Positions 14,123 through 23,634 of a DNA stretch of 64,000 nucleotides are shown piece by piece. The first letter of the stretch is position 1. Each line of letters starts with the position of its first letter. The DNA is taken from NCBI RefSeq assembly GCF_024055605.1, contig NZ_JAMXLX010000013.1:22429-86428 (forward strand), given 5' to 3'. This stretch comes from Ciceribacter sichuanensis. GTDB lineage: Bacteria; Pseudomonadota; Alphaproteobacteria; Rhizobiales; Rhizobiaceae. A program made the translations under genes and the position numbers. The notes under the pieces are model-generated. The model was not told where the DNA came from, did not search any database, and was given only the letters and a program-made list of their open reading frames with translations.

Positions 14123-15766
14123 ATGGCCGGCCCCAAAAGCGAATATCGGCGCATGAGCGATCGTTCCGCTCCCTTAGACGGCGGGATGAATGTGAGCCTT
14201 CGTCGATATCTGGACGCCTCCAAGGAACAAACGTCATCCCGGGAAGCTTGGCCTGATGTTAGCGAGAGCCGCATCGAGATCGGGTCGGAGGCGGGCGAGC
14301 AGGCCGCTCCGCAGCCGCGAGGCGAGGGATCGGTTCGCACGCTGCCGCCGCAGTCGGATGCGCGCGGATCGACTGCCATCGATGGACGGTCTGATGTTGG
14401 GACTTTCGTTGATGACGGGCCGCTTGTCGTCGATCTGCAATTCGTCTTTTCCTCCGCCTGGAAGCGGCGCAAGACCATTCTCGCCGGTGCCGTCGTCTGT
14501 GGCCTCCTTGGCGGAGCCATGACCACGCTGTTGTCGAAGAACTACAGCGCTGCCGTCACGCTCTATTTCGATCCGCAGAAGCTCGCCGTGGAACTCGTTG
14601 ACGGCGACCGGTCGACGTCACCGGAGGTGCTGAACGCCACCATCGACAGCCAGACACGCATCATTACCTCCTATGCGGTTCTCGAAAACGTTGCGAAGAA
14701 CCTCAAGCTGACCGCCGATCCTGAATTCGTGGGCAGGCCTTCCGGAAATGCCACGACCGACATGAACACGGTCGTCTCCAACCTGCAGAAGCATGTCGAG
14801 GTCTCCCGTCAGGACAGCACGTACATCTTTCAGGTCAAGGTGAAGGCGAATGCGCCGGAAAAGTCGGCTGACATCGCCAATGCCGTGGTCGCCGCCTATC
14901 TCACTGACTCGCGGCTCAACGCCGAAAGCAGCTATGGCAGCGTCAATGCCGGTCTTGTCGGTCGCCTGACGGACCTGCGGCAGGCAGTTATCGCCGCCGA
15001 GGCGGAGGTCCGGGATTTCACCTCCAAGAATGACCTTTATGCCGTGGGTGGCGATCAGATCGCCGACAAGCGTCTGCAGTCGTTGGACGACCTGTTGGTC
15101 ACGGCGCAGCACAAGACCATCTCGGCGAAGGCCCAACTCGACACCGTATCGAAGCTGGGTATCGACAATGTCCTGATTGCCGATGGCGGGAGCGACAACG
15201 GAAGCTCGAGAACAATTTCGGATCTCAGGAACCAGTATGCGAACTTGTCCGCCAATGTCAGCAGCCTGACAGAGCGGCTGGGGCCGAGGCACCCGCAATT
15301 GCAATCGGCGAAGGCCTCGCTGGAGGATGTCAAGCGTCAGATCCAGTTGGAGCTTGAGCGCATGGTCGTGGTCGCGCGCAACGCCTATCAGTCCGCCCAG
15401 AATGAAGAGGCGGACCTGGTCAAGGAGATGAACGTCCAGAAGGCCTCCCAGGCGACGAATTCGACGGCGCTCATCGAACTCAGCGAACTGGAACGCAAGG
15501 CGAAGGCGGCTCGTGACATCTACGAGGCGGTCCTGAAGCGCAGCGAGGAAACGTCTGCGCAGAAGAGCCTCTACGAGAGCAATGTGCGTATCGTCGCCCA
15601 GGCTATCCCTTCTCCGGTGCCGGATGGCCCGGGCCGAAAGGCGCTACTGATTGCCGGCATCTTCGGCGGAGCTGTGCTCGGCTTCGGATTGGGGATCATG
15701 GCGGCAGTCGCTTACGCTCTCTATGTTCGGATCGGACGTCGGTCACCTCGCGTAGAGGCTCACTGA
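14123..15766 (+). CDS. Polysaccharide co-polymerase / chain-length determinant (Wzz-GumC type)
   Basis: The 547-residue protein has the architecture of polysaccharide co-polymerases. A cytoplasmic N terminus of about 105 residues precedes a first membrane helix (about 115-133, 'KTILAGAVVCGLLGGAMTTL'). A long periplasmic coiled-coil segment follows (about 240-480), then a C-terminal helix (about 510-533). The 'YSAAVTLYFDPQKL' strand after the first helix is the conserved Wzz motif. There is no cytoplasmic BY-kinase domain, so it is the kinase-less kind. It controls chain length and export of the polymer made by the neighbouring polymerase. Its unusually long cytoplasmic N terminus is Ser/Arg/Gly-rich and may be disordered; a later methionine (codon 11) could be the true start. 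Confidence 0.85.
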   Translation: MAGPKSEYRRMSDRSAPLDGGMNVSLRRYLDASKEQTSSREAWPDVSESRIEIGSEAGEQAAPQPRGEGSVRTLPPQSDARGSTAIDGRSDVGTFVDDGPLVVDLQFVFSSAWKRRKTILAGAVVCGLLGGAMTTLLSKNYSAAVTLYFDPQKLAVELVDGDRSTSPEVLNATIDSQTRIITSYAVLENVAKNLKLTADPEFVGRPSGNATTDMNTVVSNLQKHVEVSRQDSTYIFQVKVKANAPEKSADIANAVVAAYLTDSRLNAESSYGSVNAGLVGRLTDLRQAVIAAEAEVRDFTSKNDLYAVGGDQIADKRLQSLDDLLVTAQHKTISAKAQLDTVSKLGIDNVLIADGGSDNGSSRTISDLRNQYANLSANVSSLTERLGPRHPQLQSAKASLEDVKRQIQLELERMVVVARNAYQSAQNEEADLVKEMNVQKASQATNSTALIELSELERKAKAARDIYEAVLKRSEETSAQKSLYESNVRIVAQAIPSPVPDGPGRKALLIAGIFGGAVLGFGLGIMAAVAYALYVRIGRRSPRVEAH

Positions 15767-15902
15767 CGCGTCGATGTGGATGCCCGGGTTCACGGTCGGG
15801 CGCAGGCAATGTCGCAGCCGCGAAAAATACGTTGCACGCAGGCGCTCGCCATCCAACAATAGCGATAGAGTTATCCGGCAAGGGCCTTTCAGGAAATGAG
15901 GA

Positions 15903-17018
15903 ATGTCTCCGAAACCGGATGCTCAAGGCTCTTGTGAAATGCGGGGCGAGAAGGATCTCTCCGGCGGCGATCTCGGCGAGGTCCCCAAGGGCGCGACACT
16001 TAGCGAAACCCTTATTGCCGAGGAAATCGAAAGACAGAAGTCAGGGATTACTCGTGCATCCCTCTGGATCTGGTTGCCGGGACTGCTTGCCCTTGCCGTT
16101 CTCTTTTTGCTGGCGCTGCACTTCGAAGAACTGAAGCATTTTGCCGAACTCGCAGCCGCCGCCGATGTGCGATGGCTACTGCTCGGAGCCGTCATTCAGG
16201 CGCTGACTTACGTCTGCGCAGGCGGCGTATGGTGGCTTGCTCTCTGGCACGCCGGCTATCCAATGCGCTTTATCGGGTTTGCTCCGCTTGGGCTCGGGAA
16301 GTTGTTTGTGGATCAAGCTCTTCCGACTGGTGGGGTCAGTGGAACAATTCTGGTGACTGCGGGCCTGAAGAACCGTGGAATACCTTTGCGTATCGCCTTC
16401 TACGCAATGCTGACGGGCTTGTTTACCTACTACACTGCCTATCTTGCGTCCGCTGTCGTCTGCTTCTTCGTTATCTACATGGACCACAGGATGGGACCTG
16501 TGCTGGCCTCAACCTTCGCCGTCTTCGCAGTTGTCGCCCTGTTCATCCCCTTGTCGGTCCTCGCGATGAAGACGTCGGGTCAACGCTTCATTCCCAAGTG
16601 GATCGCAGGGCAGAGAATTGTCAGGATCCTGCTGATCGGGATCGCCGAGGCGCCGCTTGTGCAGTTGATGAACACACGCCTGTTTCTCGGCGCTTTCGCG
16701 TTCCAGATTGCTATCGTCGTTCTCGACGCCACGACCCTCTGGATCGGCTTCAAAGCGATTGGCCAGGACGTCGATCTGTTTGTTGCCTTTGCCGGCATGG
16801 TGGCTGGCTCGGTCGGGGCGACCATTGGTCCGGCTCCCCTGGGTTTCGGTACATATGAGGGTTCCGCAGTGGCAATCCTTGCGATCCTCGGGGTTCCCGT
16901 CGCTCCTTCGATAACAGCCGTTGTCTTGTTCAGGGGGCTTTCGTTCTGGCTTCCGATGGTCCCCGGCATATGGTTTGCCCGCCGCGAGCTTGTTTTCCGC
17001 AAGAAGGAACCCACCTGA
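15903..17018 (+). CDS. Lysylphosphatidylglycerol synthase TM-region / flippase-like membrane protein
   Basis: The 371-residue protein has an N-terminal cytoplasmic stretch of about 50 residues and then about eight membrane helices typical of the UPF0104 / LPG_synthase_TM family. Evidence includes 'GLGKLFVDQALPTGGVSGT', the conserved loop around 'GPAPLGFGTYEGSAVA', and 'LFRGLSFWLPM' near the C terminus. Only the membrane part is present; the aminoacyl-transferase domain of MprF is absent. Family members are proposed to move lipids or lipid-linked sugars. A 'aggaaatgagga' region provides the ribosome-binding site. Located between polysaccharide genes, it may help translocate a lipid-linked precursor; this is inference. 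Confidence 0.8.
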   Translation: MSPKPDAQGSCEMRGEKDLSGGDLGEVPKGATLSETLIAEEIERQKSGITRASLWIWLPGLLALAVLFLLALHFEELKHFAELAAAADVRWLLLGAVIQALTYVCAGGVWWLALWHAGYPMRFIGFAPLGLGKLFVDQALPTGGVSGTILVTAGLKNRGIPLRIAFYAMLTGLFTYYTAYLASAVVCFFVIYMDHRMGPVLASTFAVFAVVALFIPLSVLAMKTSGQRFIPKWIAGQRIVRILLIGIAEAPLVQLMNTRLFLGAFAFQIAIVVLDATTLWIGFKAIGQDVDLFVAFAGMVAGSVGATIGPAPLGFGTYEGSAVAILAILGVPVAPSITAVVLFRGLSFWLPMVPGIWFARRELVFRKKEPT

Positions 17019-17056
17019 AATCATGGTGTAGACGCCACGACGGACGCAAGTAAGTC

Positions 17057-18010
17057 TCAGTTCTTCGAGCGCAGGGACTGAGGCAGGAAATTGCGGCCGA
17101 TCCGCTCGACGATCCGCTGGCGTACGAGCGGTTCGCTGGCAATGAGCTTGGCCATCTTGGAGAATTCCCGTTTGACGCGGGCCCTGTGGAAGGCCGCGAT
17201 CGCCGCTTCACGACGCAGGACGGCGATGCGTTTTGCGAAGCCGCTGTTTTCCTCCGGTGAGAGCTGCTTCCTGAGCCGTTGCCAGATTTCCACCAAAGCG
17301 TATATCAGGGGCTCCGTATCTGCGGTACTGCGTGAATAGGGTGAGGCGGCGCGACTGATGAGACCGACGGGTGTCGCATACACATAGAGCGCTTCATTGA
17401 CGAACATCGCCCGCCCGCCATACGCCATGAATTCGAGGTTGAAGATCAGGTCTTCGCCCACGCGCACGTTTTCACGATAGGACACGCCGTGCTCGACGAG
17501 GAATTGTCTTCGGATCAGCGGCTGCAGGTATCCGAAATCGTGAGTATCGGCCGCGCTCGGCAGAACGAAGTCGATCAGATGCAGGCACCGATCCTCGATC
17601 CTTTCATAGATAGGGCCTGTCTCGATGCCGGCCCCGACATCGTAGCCCATGATGTTGTCGGCAATGAAATCAGCTTCGTCCGCATGCGCGAGGAGGCGGA
17701 CCAGCCGGTTCGGTTTCCACCAGTCGTCGGAATCGAGAAGTCCGATCCATTCGCCACGAGCAGCCTTGAAGCCGATGTTGCGGGCCGCGGAAGGGCCGCC
17801 GTTCTTTTCGCAACGGATCACCCTGACGCGTTCGTCCTGGGCATAGACTTCGCTGACGAAGTCGGCGGTGCCGTCGGACGAGGCATCATCGACAACGATG
17901 ACCTCCACAGGCACTTTTTCCTGCTGAAGTGCGCTATCGATCGCCGTACATACGCAATCACGCGTATTGTACGTCGGCATGACGACGGAAACCGTCGGAT
18001 GGTCAGTCAT
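17057..18010 (-). CDS. Family 2 glycosyltransferase
   Basis: The 317-residue cytoplasmic GT-A enzyme opens with 'VSVVMPTYNTRDCVCTAIDS', the nucleotide-sugar binding strand of GT2, followed by 'VEVIVVDDASSDGT'. The metal-binding DxD-type motif is 'GLLDSDDWW' (about residues 92-100). A later 'VGEDLIFNLEFM' holds the acidic residues of the acceptor site. There are no membrane helices, so it is a monofunctional transferase rather than a synthase. It is on the opposite strand from the rest of the polysaccharide set and convergent with the flippase-like gene. It probably adds one sugar to the repeat unit of the same polymer. The donor sugar is not predictable. Confidence 0.9.
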   Translation of the reverse strand: MTDHPTVSVVMPTYNTRDCVCTAIDSALQQEKVPVEVIVVDDASSDGTADFVSEVYAQDERVRVIRCEKNGGPSAARNIGFKAARGEWIGLLDSDDWWKPNRLVRLLAHADEADFIADNIMGYDVGAGIETGPIYERIEDRCLHLIDFVLPSAADTHDFGYLQPLIRRQFLVEHGVSYRENVRVGEDLIFNLEFMAYGGRAMFVNEALYVYATPVGLISRAASPYSRSTADTEPLIYALVEIWQRLRKQLSPEENSGFAKRIAVLRREAAIAAFHRARVKREFSKMAKLIASEPLVRQRIVERIGRNFLPQSLRSKN

Positions 18011-18233
18011 GAACAGCGTCCCGCTTTATTCTTCTCCGTTCTCTTCCAACTATTGCAGCTACGCATATTTCGATTTCATGAATCAGACTTTCGACTTTTT
18101 ATAAATCATAACGAACTTGCTTCGATAGCGCTGTCTTTTCGTCCTATCCGGACCTTCCTCACGAAATCTCAACATTGCCTGCATTAGGTTCTGGTCTGTC
18201 AAAGTTCCGCGTTTTCGCATCAAGGCCTGTGAA

Positions 18234-19346
18234 ATGTCCTACTTCATCCAAAACCTGCGCCGTTTCGCCGGTGAGTTGCTGGAAGACCCGATTGGCGGAC
18301 CGGCGAGGGTTGCCGCAGCCTTGAAGGTGAAGTGGAAGACCGGGCTGGAGCAGGCGCTCGGCTCTTCGGGCATGGGGCGTCGTCTCGCCGCCCGGTATCG
18401 CGGGCGCGGTGTCGTGCTGATGTTTCATGAGATCCATGACGACGTCGAAGGCAATCTGCGCATGGGCTGCAGCCCGGAACAGTTGCGCATGGTGCTTGCG
18501 GCGCTCAGGGCGGAAAGCAGGGATATCGTCACGCCCGATGAGGCCGTGAAGCGTCTCGCCGATCCGCAGGCCGGGGACTTTGCGGTCCTGACCTTCGATG
18601 ACGGATATCGCGACAACCGGACGATGGCATTGCCAATTCTGGAAGAGTTCAGTGCACCGATGACCATGTTCGTGCCAACGGGCATGGTGACGCGTGAGGT
18701 CTATGCCTGGTGGCTTGGACTGAGAGCCCTTTTCCAGCGCGGGGATGAGGTGGAGATTGAGGCGATGGAGCGGCGTTTCACGCTTGCCGACGCCCCATCC
18801 AGGAATGCGGCCCTGCGCCAGATCGGTCTCTGGATCGGCACGGACCGTGCCCGTGCGGAAGCCCTGAACCCGACCTTCGCTCGCCATGCGATATCGATTC
18901 CCGCGCTCGTCGACAAGGTCGCGATGGACGAGCGGGAAATCCGAAGCTTTGCCGACCATCCGCTTGTGACCATCGGCGGACATACCACGACCCACACGTT
19001 CCTCTCCGGTCTGGATGATGCGGCCGCTTACCGGGATATCAACGACAACAAGCTCTATCTCGAAAATCTTCTGGACCGGCCCGTCCGGCATTTCGCCTAT
19101 CCCTACGGAACCGAGGGGGCCTGCGGAAAGCGCGAGGCTGAATATGTGAAGGCCGCCGGCTTCGAGACGGGGTTCACCACCCGATCGGGCCATCTCTTCC
19201 CGGCCCATCTCTCGACGCCTTGCCTCATGCCTCGCGAGGATGCTGGTTTCGCCCATATGTCGAACTCGCAGCTCGCAAACAGGCTGAGCGGCGCACGCCG
19301 CGCGCTCGTCACGAAATTCGGCGATCCAGTTGCCGGACTTCGTTGA
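18234..19346 (+). CDS. Polysaccharide deacetylase (NodB/CE4 type)
   Basis: The 370-residue protein contains the carbohydrate esterase 4 metal site: 'LTFDDGYRDN' with D122 and D123, and 'GGHTTTHTFLS' with H250 and H254. The first strand 'GVVLMFHEI' and the 'FAYPYG' motif are also typical. It would remove N- or O-acetyl groups from a polysaccharide. There is no clear signal peptide; the N-terminal 60 residues precede the domain and contain basic helices. It is divergent from the glycosyltransferase gene across a 223-bp A/T-rich gap that must hold both promoters. It probably belongs functionally to the exopolysaccharide set. Confidence 0.88.
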   Translation: MSYFIQNLRRFAGELLEDPIGGPARVAAALKVKWKTGLEQALGSSGMGRRLAARYRGRGVVLMFHEIHDDVEGNLRMGCSPEQLRMVLAALRAESRDIVTPDEAVKRLADPQAGDFAVLTFDDGYRDNRTMALPILEEFSAPMTMFVPTGMVTREVYAWWLGLRALFQRGDEVEIEAMERRFTLADAPSRNAALRQIGLWIGTDRARAEALNPTFARHAISIPALVDKVAMDEREIRSFADHPLVTIGGHTTTHTFLSGLDDAAAYRDINDNKLYLENLLDRPVRHFAYPYGTEGACGKREAEYVKAAGFETGFTTRSGHLFPAHLSTPCLMPREDAGFAHMSNSQLANRLSGARRALVTKFGDPVAGLR

Positions 19347-19461
19347 AGCAACCGGGCTCGAACGCCGGGAATCTGCACCCATCCTCATTTCGGGTGAGAA
19401 AAGCTTGAGGACTATGGAACCCTTTCCCGGCTGCGGAGTTCGGAGGCCGGGAGGAATGCAC

Positions 19462-19713
19462 ATGTCCGAAATCTTTTGCGATATCGTCCCGCACCCCGAG
19501 GGATGGATGTTTGTGAGCGAGGGCGTTCAATCGCCCATTTTCCCCTGCTATCAGCTGGCGGTCGAGGCGGCTTATCGACACGCCAACGAGAAGGCGCATG
19601 CACGACGCTTTCTCGTCCTGCGCCAGCAGGATCTCAAGGGAAGAATGTGCTCGCTTGCCGGTCACGACGGGATAACGCCCTCGGAAGACGAAGCGCGGAC
19701 GGCGCTCCATTGA
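19462..19713 (+). CDS. Small conserved hypothetical protein, 83 aa
   Basis: The start at 19462 is favoured because a 'gggagg' ribosome-binding site lies 7 bases upstream; the ATG six bases earlier is too close to it. The product starts 'MSEIFCDIVPHPEGWMFVSE' and continues with a basic helix and 'RRFLVLRQQDLKGRM'. It resembles short DUF2188-like proteins with a strand-strand-helix core that are common in rhizobia, though I cannot be sure. The function is unknown. It is convergent with the BON-domain gene. Confidence 0.65.
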   Translation: MSEIFCDIVPHPEGWMFVSEGVQSPIFPCYQLAVEAAYRHANEKAHARRFLVLRQQDLKGRMCSLAGHDGITPSEDEARTALH

Positions 19714-19728
19714 GGCGTTTTATCGTTT

Positions 19729-20010
19729 TCATCCCTTGACGCGGTCGGTGACGTTGATACTGACGCTGACTTTCGTGACGCCGGGAACGGACATTGCGAC
19801 CTCGATCGCGCGGTCAACTTCATCCGACCAGAGTAGGTTACCGCTCAGCAGGACCGTGCTTCCTGTCGCGGTTACGGTAATATCGCTTGCGTCCACTCCC
19901 TGAGCGATGGCGAGCGCCCGGGCTACCGCGCTTTCCAGCGGTTCCTGATCGGGATTTTCGATCTCGATTTCGGGAAGTTCTTCATGGAATCGCGGCGGTT
20001 TGAAAACCAT
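19729..20010 (-). CDS. BON-domain protein, 93 aa
   Basis: The product has one BON (OsmY/nodulation) domain at about residues 25-90: 'LESAVARALAIAQGVDASDI', 'VLLSGNLLWSDEVDRAIEVA' and 'VPGVTKVSVSINV'. BON domains bind lipid or membrane surfaces and are often stress-induced. The start at 20010 is favoured by a 'gggagg' site 6 bases before the ATG; the frame extends upstream without a comparable site. No signal peptide is visible with this start, so it is likely cytoplasmic. Confidence 0.82.
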   Translation of the reverse strand: MVFKPPRFHEELPEIEIENPDQEPLESAVARALAIAQGVDASDITVTATGSTVLLSGNLLWSDEVDRAIEVAMSVPGVTKVSVSINVTDRVKG

Positions 20011-20286
20011 CTCTGCCTCCCTGCTGGACGCCACTGGCGCCCCATGCATCAACCCGCTCGCCGTGCCGATGCGGCCTTCTCCCGGCGTTGGGTGCACTTG
20101 ATAAACTGGTTCCTCGCGGCCTAACGCCCGAAAACGCTCTTTGTTCCAACCATGCCCCTTCGGCGGTTGGCAGCGCGTTGAACCTGCGTTATCAATGCAT
20201 TAGTGACTTCAGCGGCGGGGAGGCATAATGGATTGCTTTGAACGGCACAGTCTCGCCCACAATTCCAGCACGGGCCTGCCGGGGCA

Positions 20287-21978
20287 ATGAACAGACTTTC
20301 AAAGCTTTTCCCTACAGCTTCGCTCAGCGTCTATCTGGTCGCCATGGCCATTCTGGCCACCGTTCCCCTGCTGATTTTCGTGGTTTTCCTGCTCTCCGAA
20401 CTGGAGCGCAACGAATATGACGCGTTGCGGCGCGAGGTGGCGCTGGATGCCCAGACCATCGCGGTCAATTTCGAACGCAAGCTGGAGGATATGGCGACCA
20501 CGCTGCGTCTTCTGTCCGGCGCTTCGGAATTGAAGTCCGGCGACCTCGCAGCCTTTCATGCGCGTACTTCCGCGAGCCTCGGGGAAGGCTCGCTCTATGT
20601 CTTGCTGGTGGCCGCCGACGGCACGCAGACGCTCAATACACGGGTCCCTTTCGGCACGGCGCTTGGCAAGATGTCCAATATCGAAGACCTGCATTCCGCC
20701 ATTGCGGCAAAGCGTGTGCAGGCTTCCGGCATCTTCTACGGCGCGACCGCGAAACAGTGGGTCTTCAATCTGACGATGCCGCTTCCCGAAGACCTGTCGG
20801 CCGTCGGCGATGCCATCGTGCTGACCCAGAACGCCGGTGATCTCGCCAGCATGACATCGACGGAGGGCTTGCCGAACGGCTGGTCCGCGGCCTTGCTCGA
20901 TGCGGATGGCAAGGTGATTGTTTCAACTGGTCCGGACAACATTCCCTCCGCCCAACCATTCCCGGGGCAGATGTTGAAGCTCATGACGGGAGCGAATGCC
21001 AGCACCGTTCTCCGTGACGGAGATTCCAGAACGATGCTGGGTTACGCCCGGGTCGGTGACTGGCCGTGGCGCGTTGTGGTCTGGGGGCCTGTATCTGCGG
21101 CCCAGAGCACCATCGTCAGCACCTGGCGGCAGTTGATCCTCGGCAGTGTCGTCCTTCTCGGCATCAGTCTCGGCGTCGTGCTTATCGCTGCCAACCAGTT
21201 GCGCCGCTCGATCCGCCAGATCGCCCGTATGGCAGAGCGTATCGGTCATGGCGAGATCGTTTCGCCTGAGATCACCAAGGTCAAGGAAGCCAATCAGGTT
21301 TCCATCGCCCTTTCCAATGCCTCCTTTGATCGGGCGCAGGCAGAGGAGCGGGTGCAATTCATCCTGCAGGAACTGGTACATCGCACCAAGAACATACTTT
21401 CGCTGGTGCAGGCGATGATGCGCCAGCTTGCCCGCAGTACCGATGATATCGAGGAGTTCCAGAAAGCGGTGAGTGGTCGCCTCTCAGGCCTTGCCCAGTC
21501 GATCGAGGCGCTGGCCAAGCAGAAATGGGGCGGCATTCCCATATCGAGCGTTATCAAGCTGCAATTGGCAACCGTAACGGGCGATAGCGAACGGATCACG
21601 CTGCGCGGTCAGGATTTTCTGGCCAATGCAAATGCAGTCCAGAATCTCGGTCTGGTGCTCCACGAACTGGCGACCAACTCTGTTAAATACGGCGCCTTGT
21701 CCGTGCCCGACGGCCGCATCCTTGTAGAATGGGAGCGCTATGTCGATGAGGAGCAGCAGGTCGGTCTTCGTATGCGCTGGAGCGAAAGTGGCGGTCCACC
21801 GGTGGTGCAGCCCTCCCGGCGCGGCTTTGGCACGACCGTCATCGAACGACACGCAGCCGCCGCCTTTGGCGGAAAGGTTACCATCGACTTCGACGAGAAG
21901 GGATTGCGGTGGTCGTTGGCTGCGCCGCTTTCCGCTTTCGAGAGCAAGCGCGATCACGTCGAACAACCGGCGTCATGA
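20287..21978 (+). CDS. Membrane sensor histidine kinase, HWE family
   Basis: The 563-residue protein has an N-terminal membrane helix (about 17-38), a periplasmic sensor region of about 240 residues (dCache-like), a second helix (about 280-303), a HAMP-like segment and a C-terminal kinase. The phosphoacceptor is H365 in 'LVHRTKN'. The N box is 'HELATNSVKYGALS' (H459, N464). The family-defining Trp-x-Glu is W498-S-E500 in 'RMRWSESGGPP'. HWE kinases are abundant in alphaproteobacteria and act in general stress or light responses. No response regulator gene lies next to it, so it is an orphan here. Its signal is unknown. The start codon has a modest 'ggggca' ribosome-binding site. Confidence 0.9.
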   Translation: MNRLSKLFPTASLSVYLVAMAILATVPLLIFVVFLLSELERNEYDALRREVALDAQTIAVNFERKLEDMATTLRLLSGASELKSGDLAAFHARTSASLGEGSLYVLLVAADGTQTLNTRVPFGTALGKMSNIEDLHSAIAAKRVQASGIFYGATAKQWVFNLTMPLPEDLSAVGDAIVLTQNAGDLASMTSTEGLPNGWSAALLDADGKVIVSTGPDNIPSAQPFPGQMLKLMTGANASTVLRDGDSRTMLGYARVGDWPWRVVVWGPVSAAQSTIVSTWRQLILGSVVLLGISLGVVLIAANQLRRSIRQIARMAERIGHGEIVSPEITKVKEANQVSIALSNASFDRAQAEERVQFILQELVHRTKNILSLVQAMMRQLARSTDDIEEFQKAVSGRLSGLAQSIEALAKQKWGGIPISSVIKLQLATVTGDSERITLRGQDFLANANAVQNLGLVLHELATNSVKYGALSVPDGRILVEWERYVDEEQQVGLRMRWSESGGPPVVQPSRRGFGTTVIERHAAAAFGGKVTIDFDEKGLRWSLAAPLSAFESKRDHVEQPAS

Positions 21979-22263
21979 GGCTGCGGCCAGGGCCTTGATC
22001 CGTTGCAATGCCGCGGCCCGCTCCCGCGCGGTGACAAGTATTTCGCGGATCTCGTCGCTGCGTTCCGCACCGGAGGCATAGCCGGCTGAAGGCGTCAGTC
22101 CGGGGTCTTCGGCACCGTCGGGCGTCAGGACGTCCTGTTCCAGTGACCGAACCATGTCCGTCAACGCCTCGGGCGACATCAAGGCCGCAGCCAGCAGTGA
22201 CACGAGTATCTCGCGATGCGCGTTCAATCGACCCTCGACCGCCTGATGTACCAACTCTGCCAT
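21973..22263 (-). CDS. Hypothetical 96-aa protein, helical
   Basis: The frame has a plausible start with 'aggggttggag' upstream and overlaps the 3' end of the HWE kinase gene by 6 bases on the opposite strand. The protein is rich in Ala, Glu and Leu and probably all-helical ('AHREILVSLLAAALMSPEAL', 'DEIREILVTARERAAALQRI'). No known family is recognised. It is not a NepR-like anti-sigma factor by sequence. Confidence 0.5.
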   Translation of the reverse strand: MAELVHQAVEGRLNAHREILVSLLAAALMSPEALTDMVRSLEQDVLTPDGAEDPGLTPSAGYASGAERSDEIREILVTARERAAALQRIKALAAAS

Positions 22264-22472
22264 CGCTCCAACCCCTGTCCCTGTCCAAAATGAAGGTGGC
22301 GAAATAACGCGCGAACGGACGAAAAGTTTCCGCCGTTATACATGCATTTTATCAGTGGACCGTTTTCCCCACGCCCTATCATCTGATCGTCAAGAACGCG
22401 GCCTATCAGCCTGTGATGATCGATGCCTTGTGGCACACCCGTCCTTGGGTCGAAAACGGAAAGCTGTTTCAG

Positions 22473-23282
22473 ATGCATAGTGCCGAAGACGATGCCCGCT
22501 ACGAGTTTGCCCATGCCCTGACCGTCGAGGCAGGGGAACTGGCGCTTGCCCATTTTCGCAATCTGGAAGCGCTGGTCATTGAGGAGAAGAAGAGCGGTCA
22601 GGACGTGGTCAGCATGGCCGACCGCGAGGTCGAGGACCTGATCCGCACCCGGATCTCCACCGCTTTCCCCGATGATGGGTTTCTCGGCGAGGAAACCGGG
22701 CTGACGGAAGGCACAAGCGGCTATCGCTGGGTGGTCGATCCGATCGACGGCACAAGCTGCTTTCTGCATGGCTACCGGGAATGGTGCGTCTCCGTGGCGC
22801 TGATGAAGGGCGACGAAACCATCGCCGGCCTCGTCTACCAGCCGACCGTCGACGAGTTCTTCACAGCGCGTAAGGGAAGCGGAGCGTTCCTCAACGGCAA
22901 GCCGATTCGTGTCGACGCTCGCGCGTCCATTGCCAACGGTTTGCTTGGCCTTGGTGCAAACGGCCGCGTCCCGATCCGTTCCGTCACCTGTTTTGCCGAA
23001 GTGCTGCTGGAAGCCGGCGGCATGTTCATCCGTAGCGGCTCCGGCGCATTGATGCTGGCCCATGTCGCCTGCGGTCGTCTCGCCGGCTATTACGAGCCGC
23101 ATATCAATGCCTGGGATTGTCTTGCAGCGCTTTGCCTGATCCGCGAGGCCGGTGGTTGGACCGCGGACTTCCCGGTTTCGGATGGGCTGTTGACAGGCGG
23201 CAAGGTGGTCGGGGCGGCTCCGCAGATCAGCGGTGAACTGGAGGCCCTGATCGAGCTTGCGGCAGCGCGCGCGGCCCTCTGA
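22473..23282 (+). CDS. Inositol monophosphatase-family phosphatase
   Basis: The 269-residue product has the IMPase/FIG metal sites: 'FLGEETG' (metal-binding Glu), 'WVVDPIDGTSCFLHG' (DPxDGT with the catalytic Asp residues) and 'HINAWDCLAAL' (late WD motif). Family members hydrolyse inositol-1-phosphate, histidinol-phosphate or 3'-phosphoadenosine 5'-phosphate; the exact substrate cannot be told. The start at 22473 is preferred because of 'ggaaag' 9 bases upstream. A GTG at 22413 would add 20 residues. It is a single gene between the kinase region and the chemotaxis operon. Confidence 0.85.
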   Translation: MHSAEDDARYEFAHALTVEAGELALAHFRNLEALVIEEKKSGQDVVSMADREVEDLIRTRISTAFPDDGFLGEETGLTEGTSGYRWVVDPIDGTSCFLHGYREWCVSVALMKGDETIAGLVYQPTVDEFFTARKGSGAFLNGKPIRVDARASIANGLLGLGANGRVPIRSVTCFAEVLLEAGGMFIRSGSGALMLAHVACGRLAGYYEPHINAWDCLAALCLIREAGGWTADFPVSDGLLTGGKVVGAAPQISGELEALIELAAARAAL

Positions 23283-23634
23283 TGTGACATTCGACACGCT
23301 CAAAGCACACTCCAAGCTTGCTGCGATGCGGAAAGCTTCGAAATGACGCCGCCGGAAGGAATTCATTAACCTTCAGGCAAGGAATTAACCATAAAGATTG
23401 AAGGACACGTCGGAGAGGGACTCCCGCAAGGGGCGTTTCCGTCGGGCATGACGCCATCCCGTCGTACCGGTTTCGGTCCGGTATGAGAAGCATTGACACA
23501 ATTCCGGGGTAAGCCTTCGCTGAAAGCGATGCCGTCTGCCGCATCTTCGGATGTCGCCAAAACGTGTATCCGCGCAATCGATGCCAGACCCGGAAATGAC
23601 AGGACCGATCCCAGGGAGCGGTTCAGGAACGGGG
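23283..23634 (+). promoter_or_regulatory. Upstream region of the chemotaxis operon
   Basis: This 352-bp gap precedes the first chemotaxis gene and must contain the operon promoter. It holds 'attaacc' repeats ('cattaaccttc', 'aattaaccata') near 23367-23393, resembling the 'gttaacc' elements before the flagellin genes, and a small hairpin 'accgg-N7-ccggt' near 23466. No gene was seen. Confidence 0.45.
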
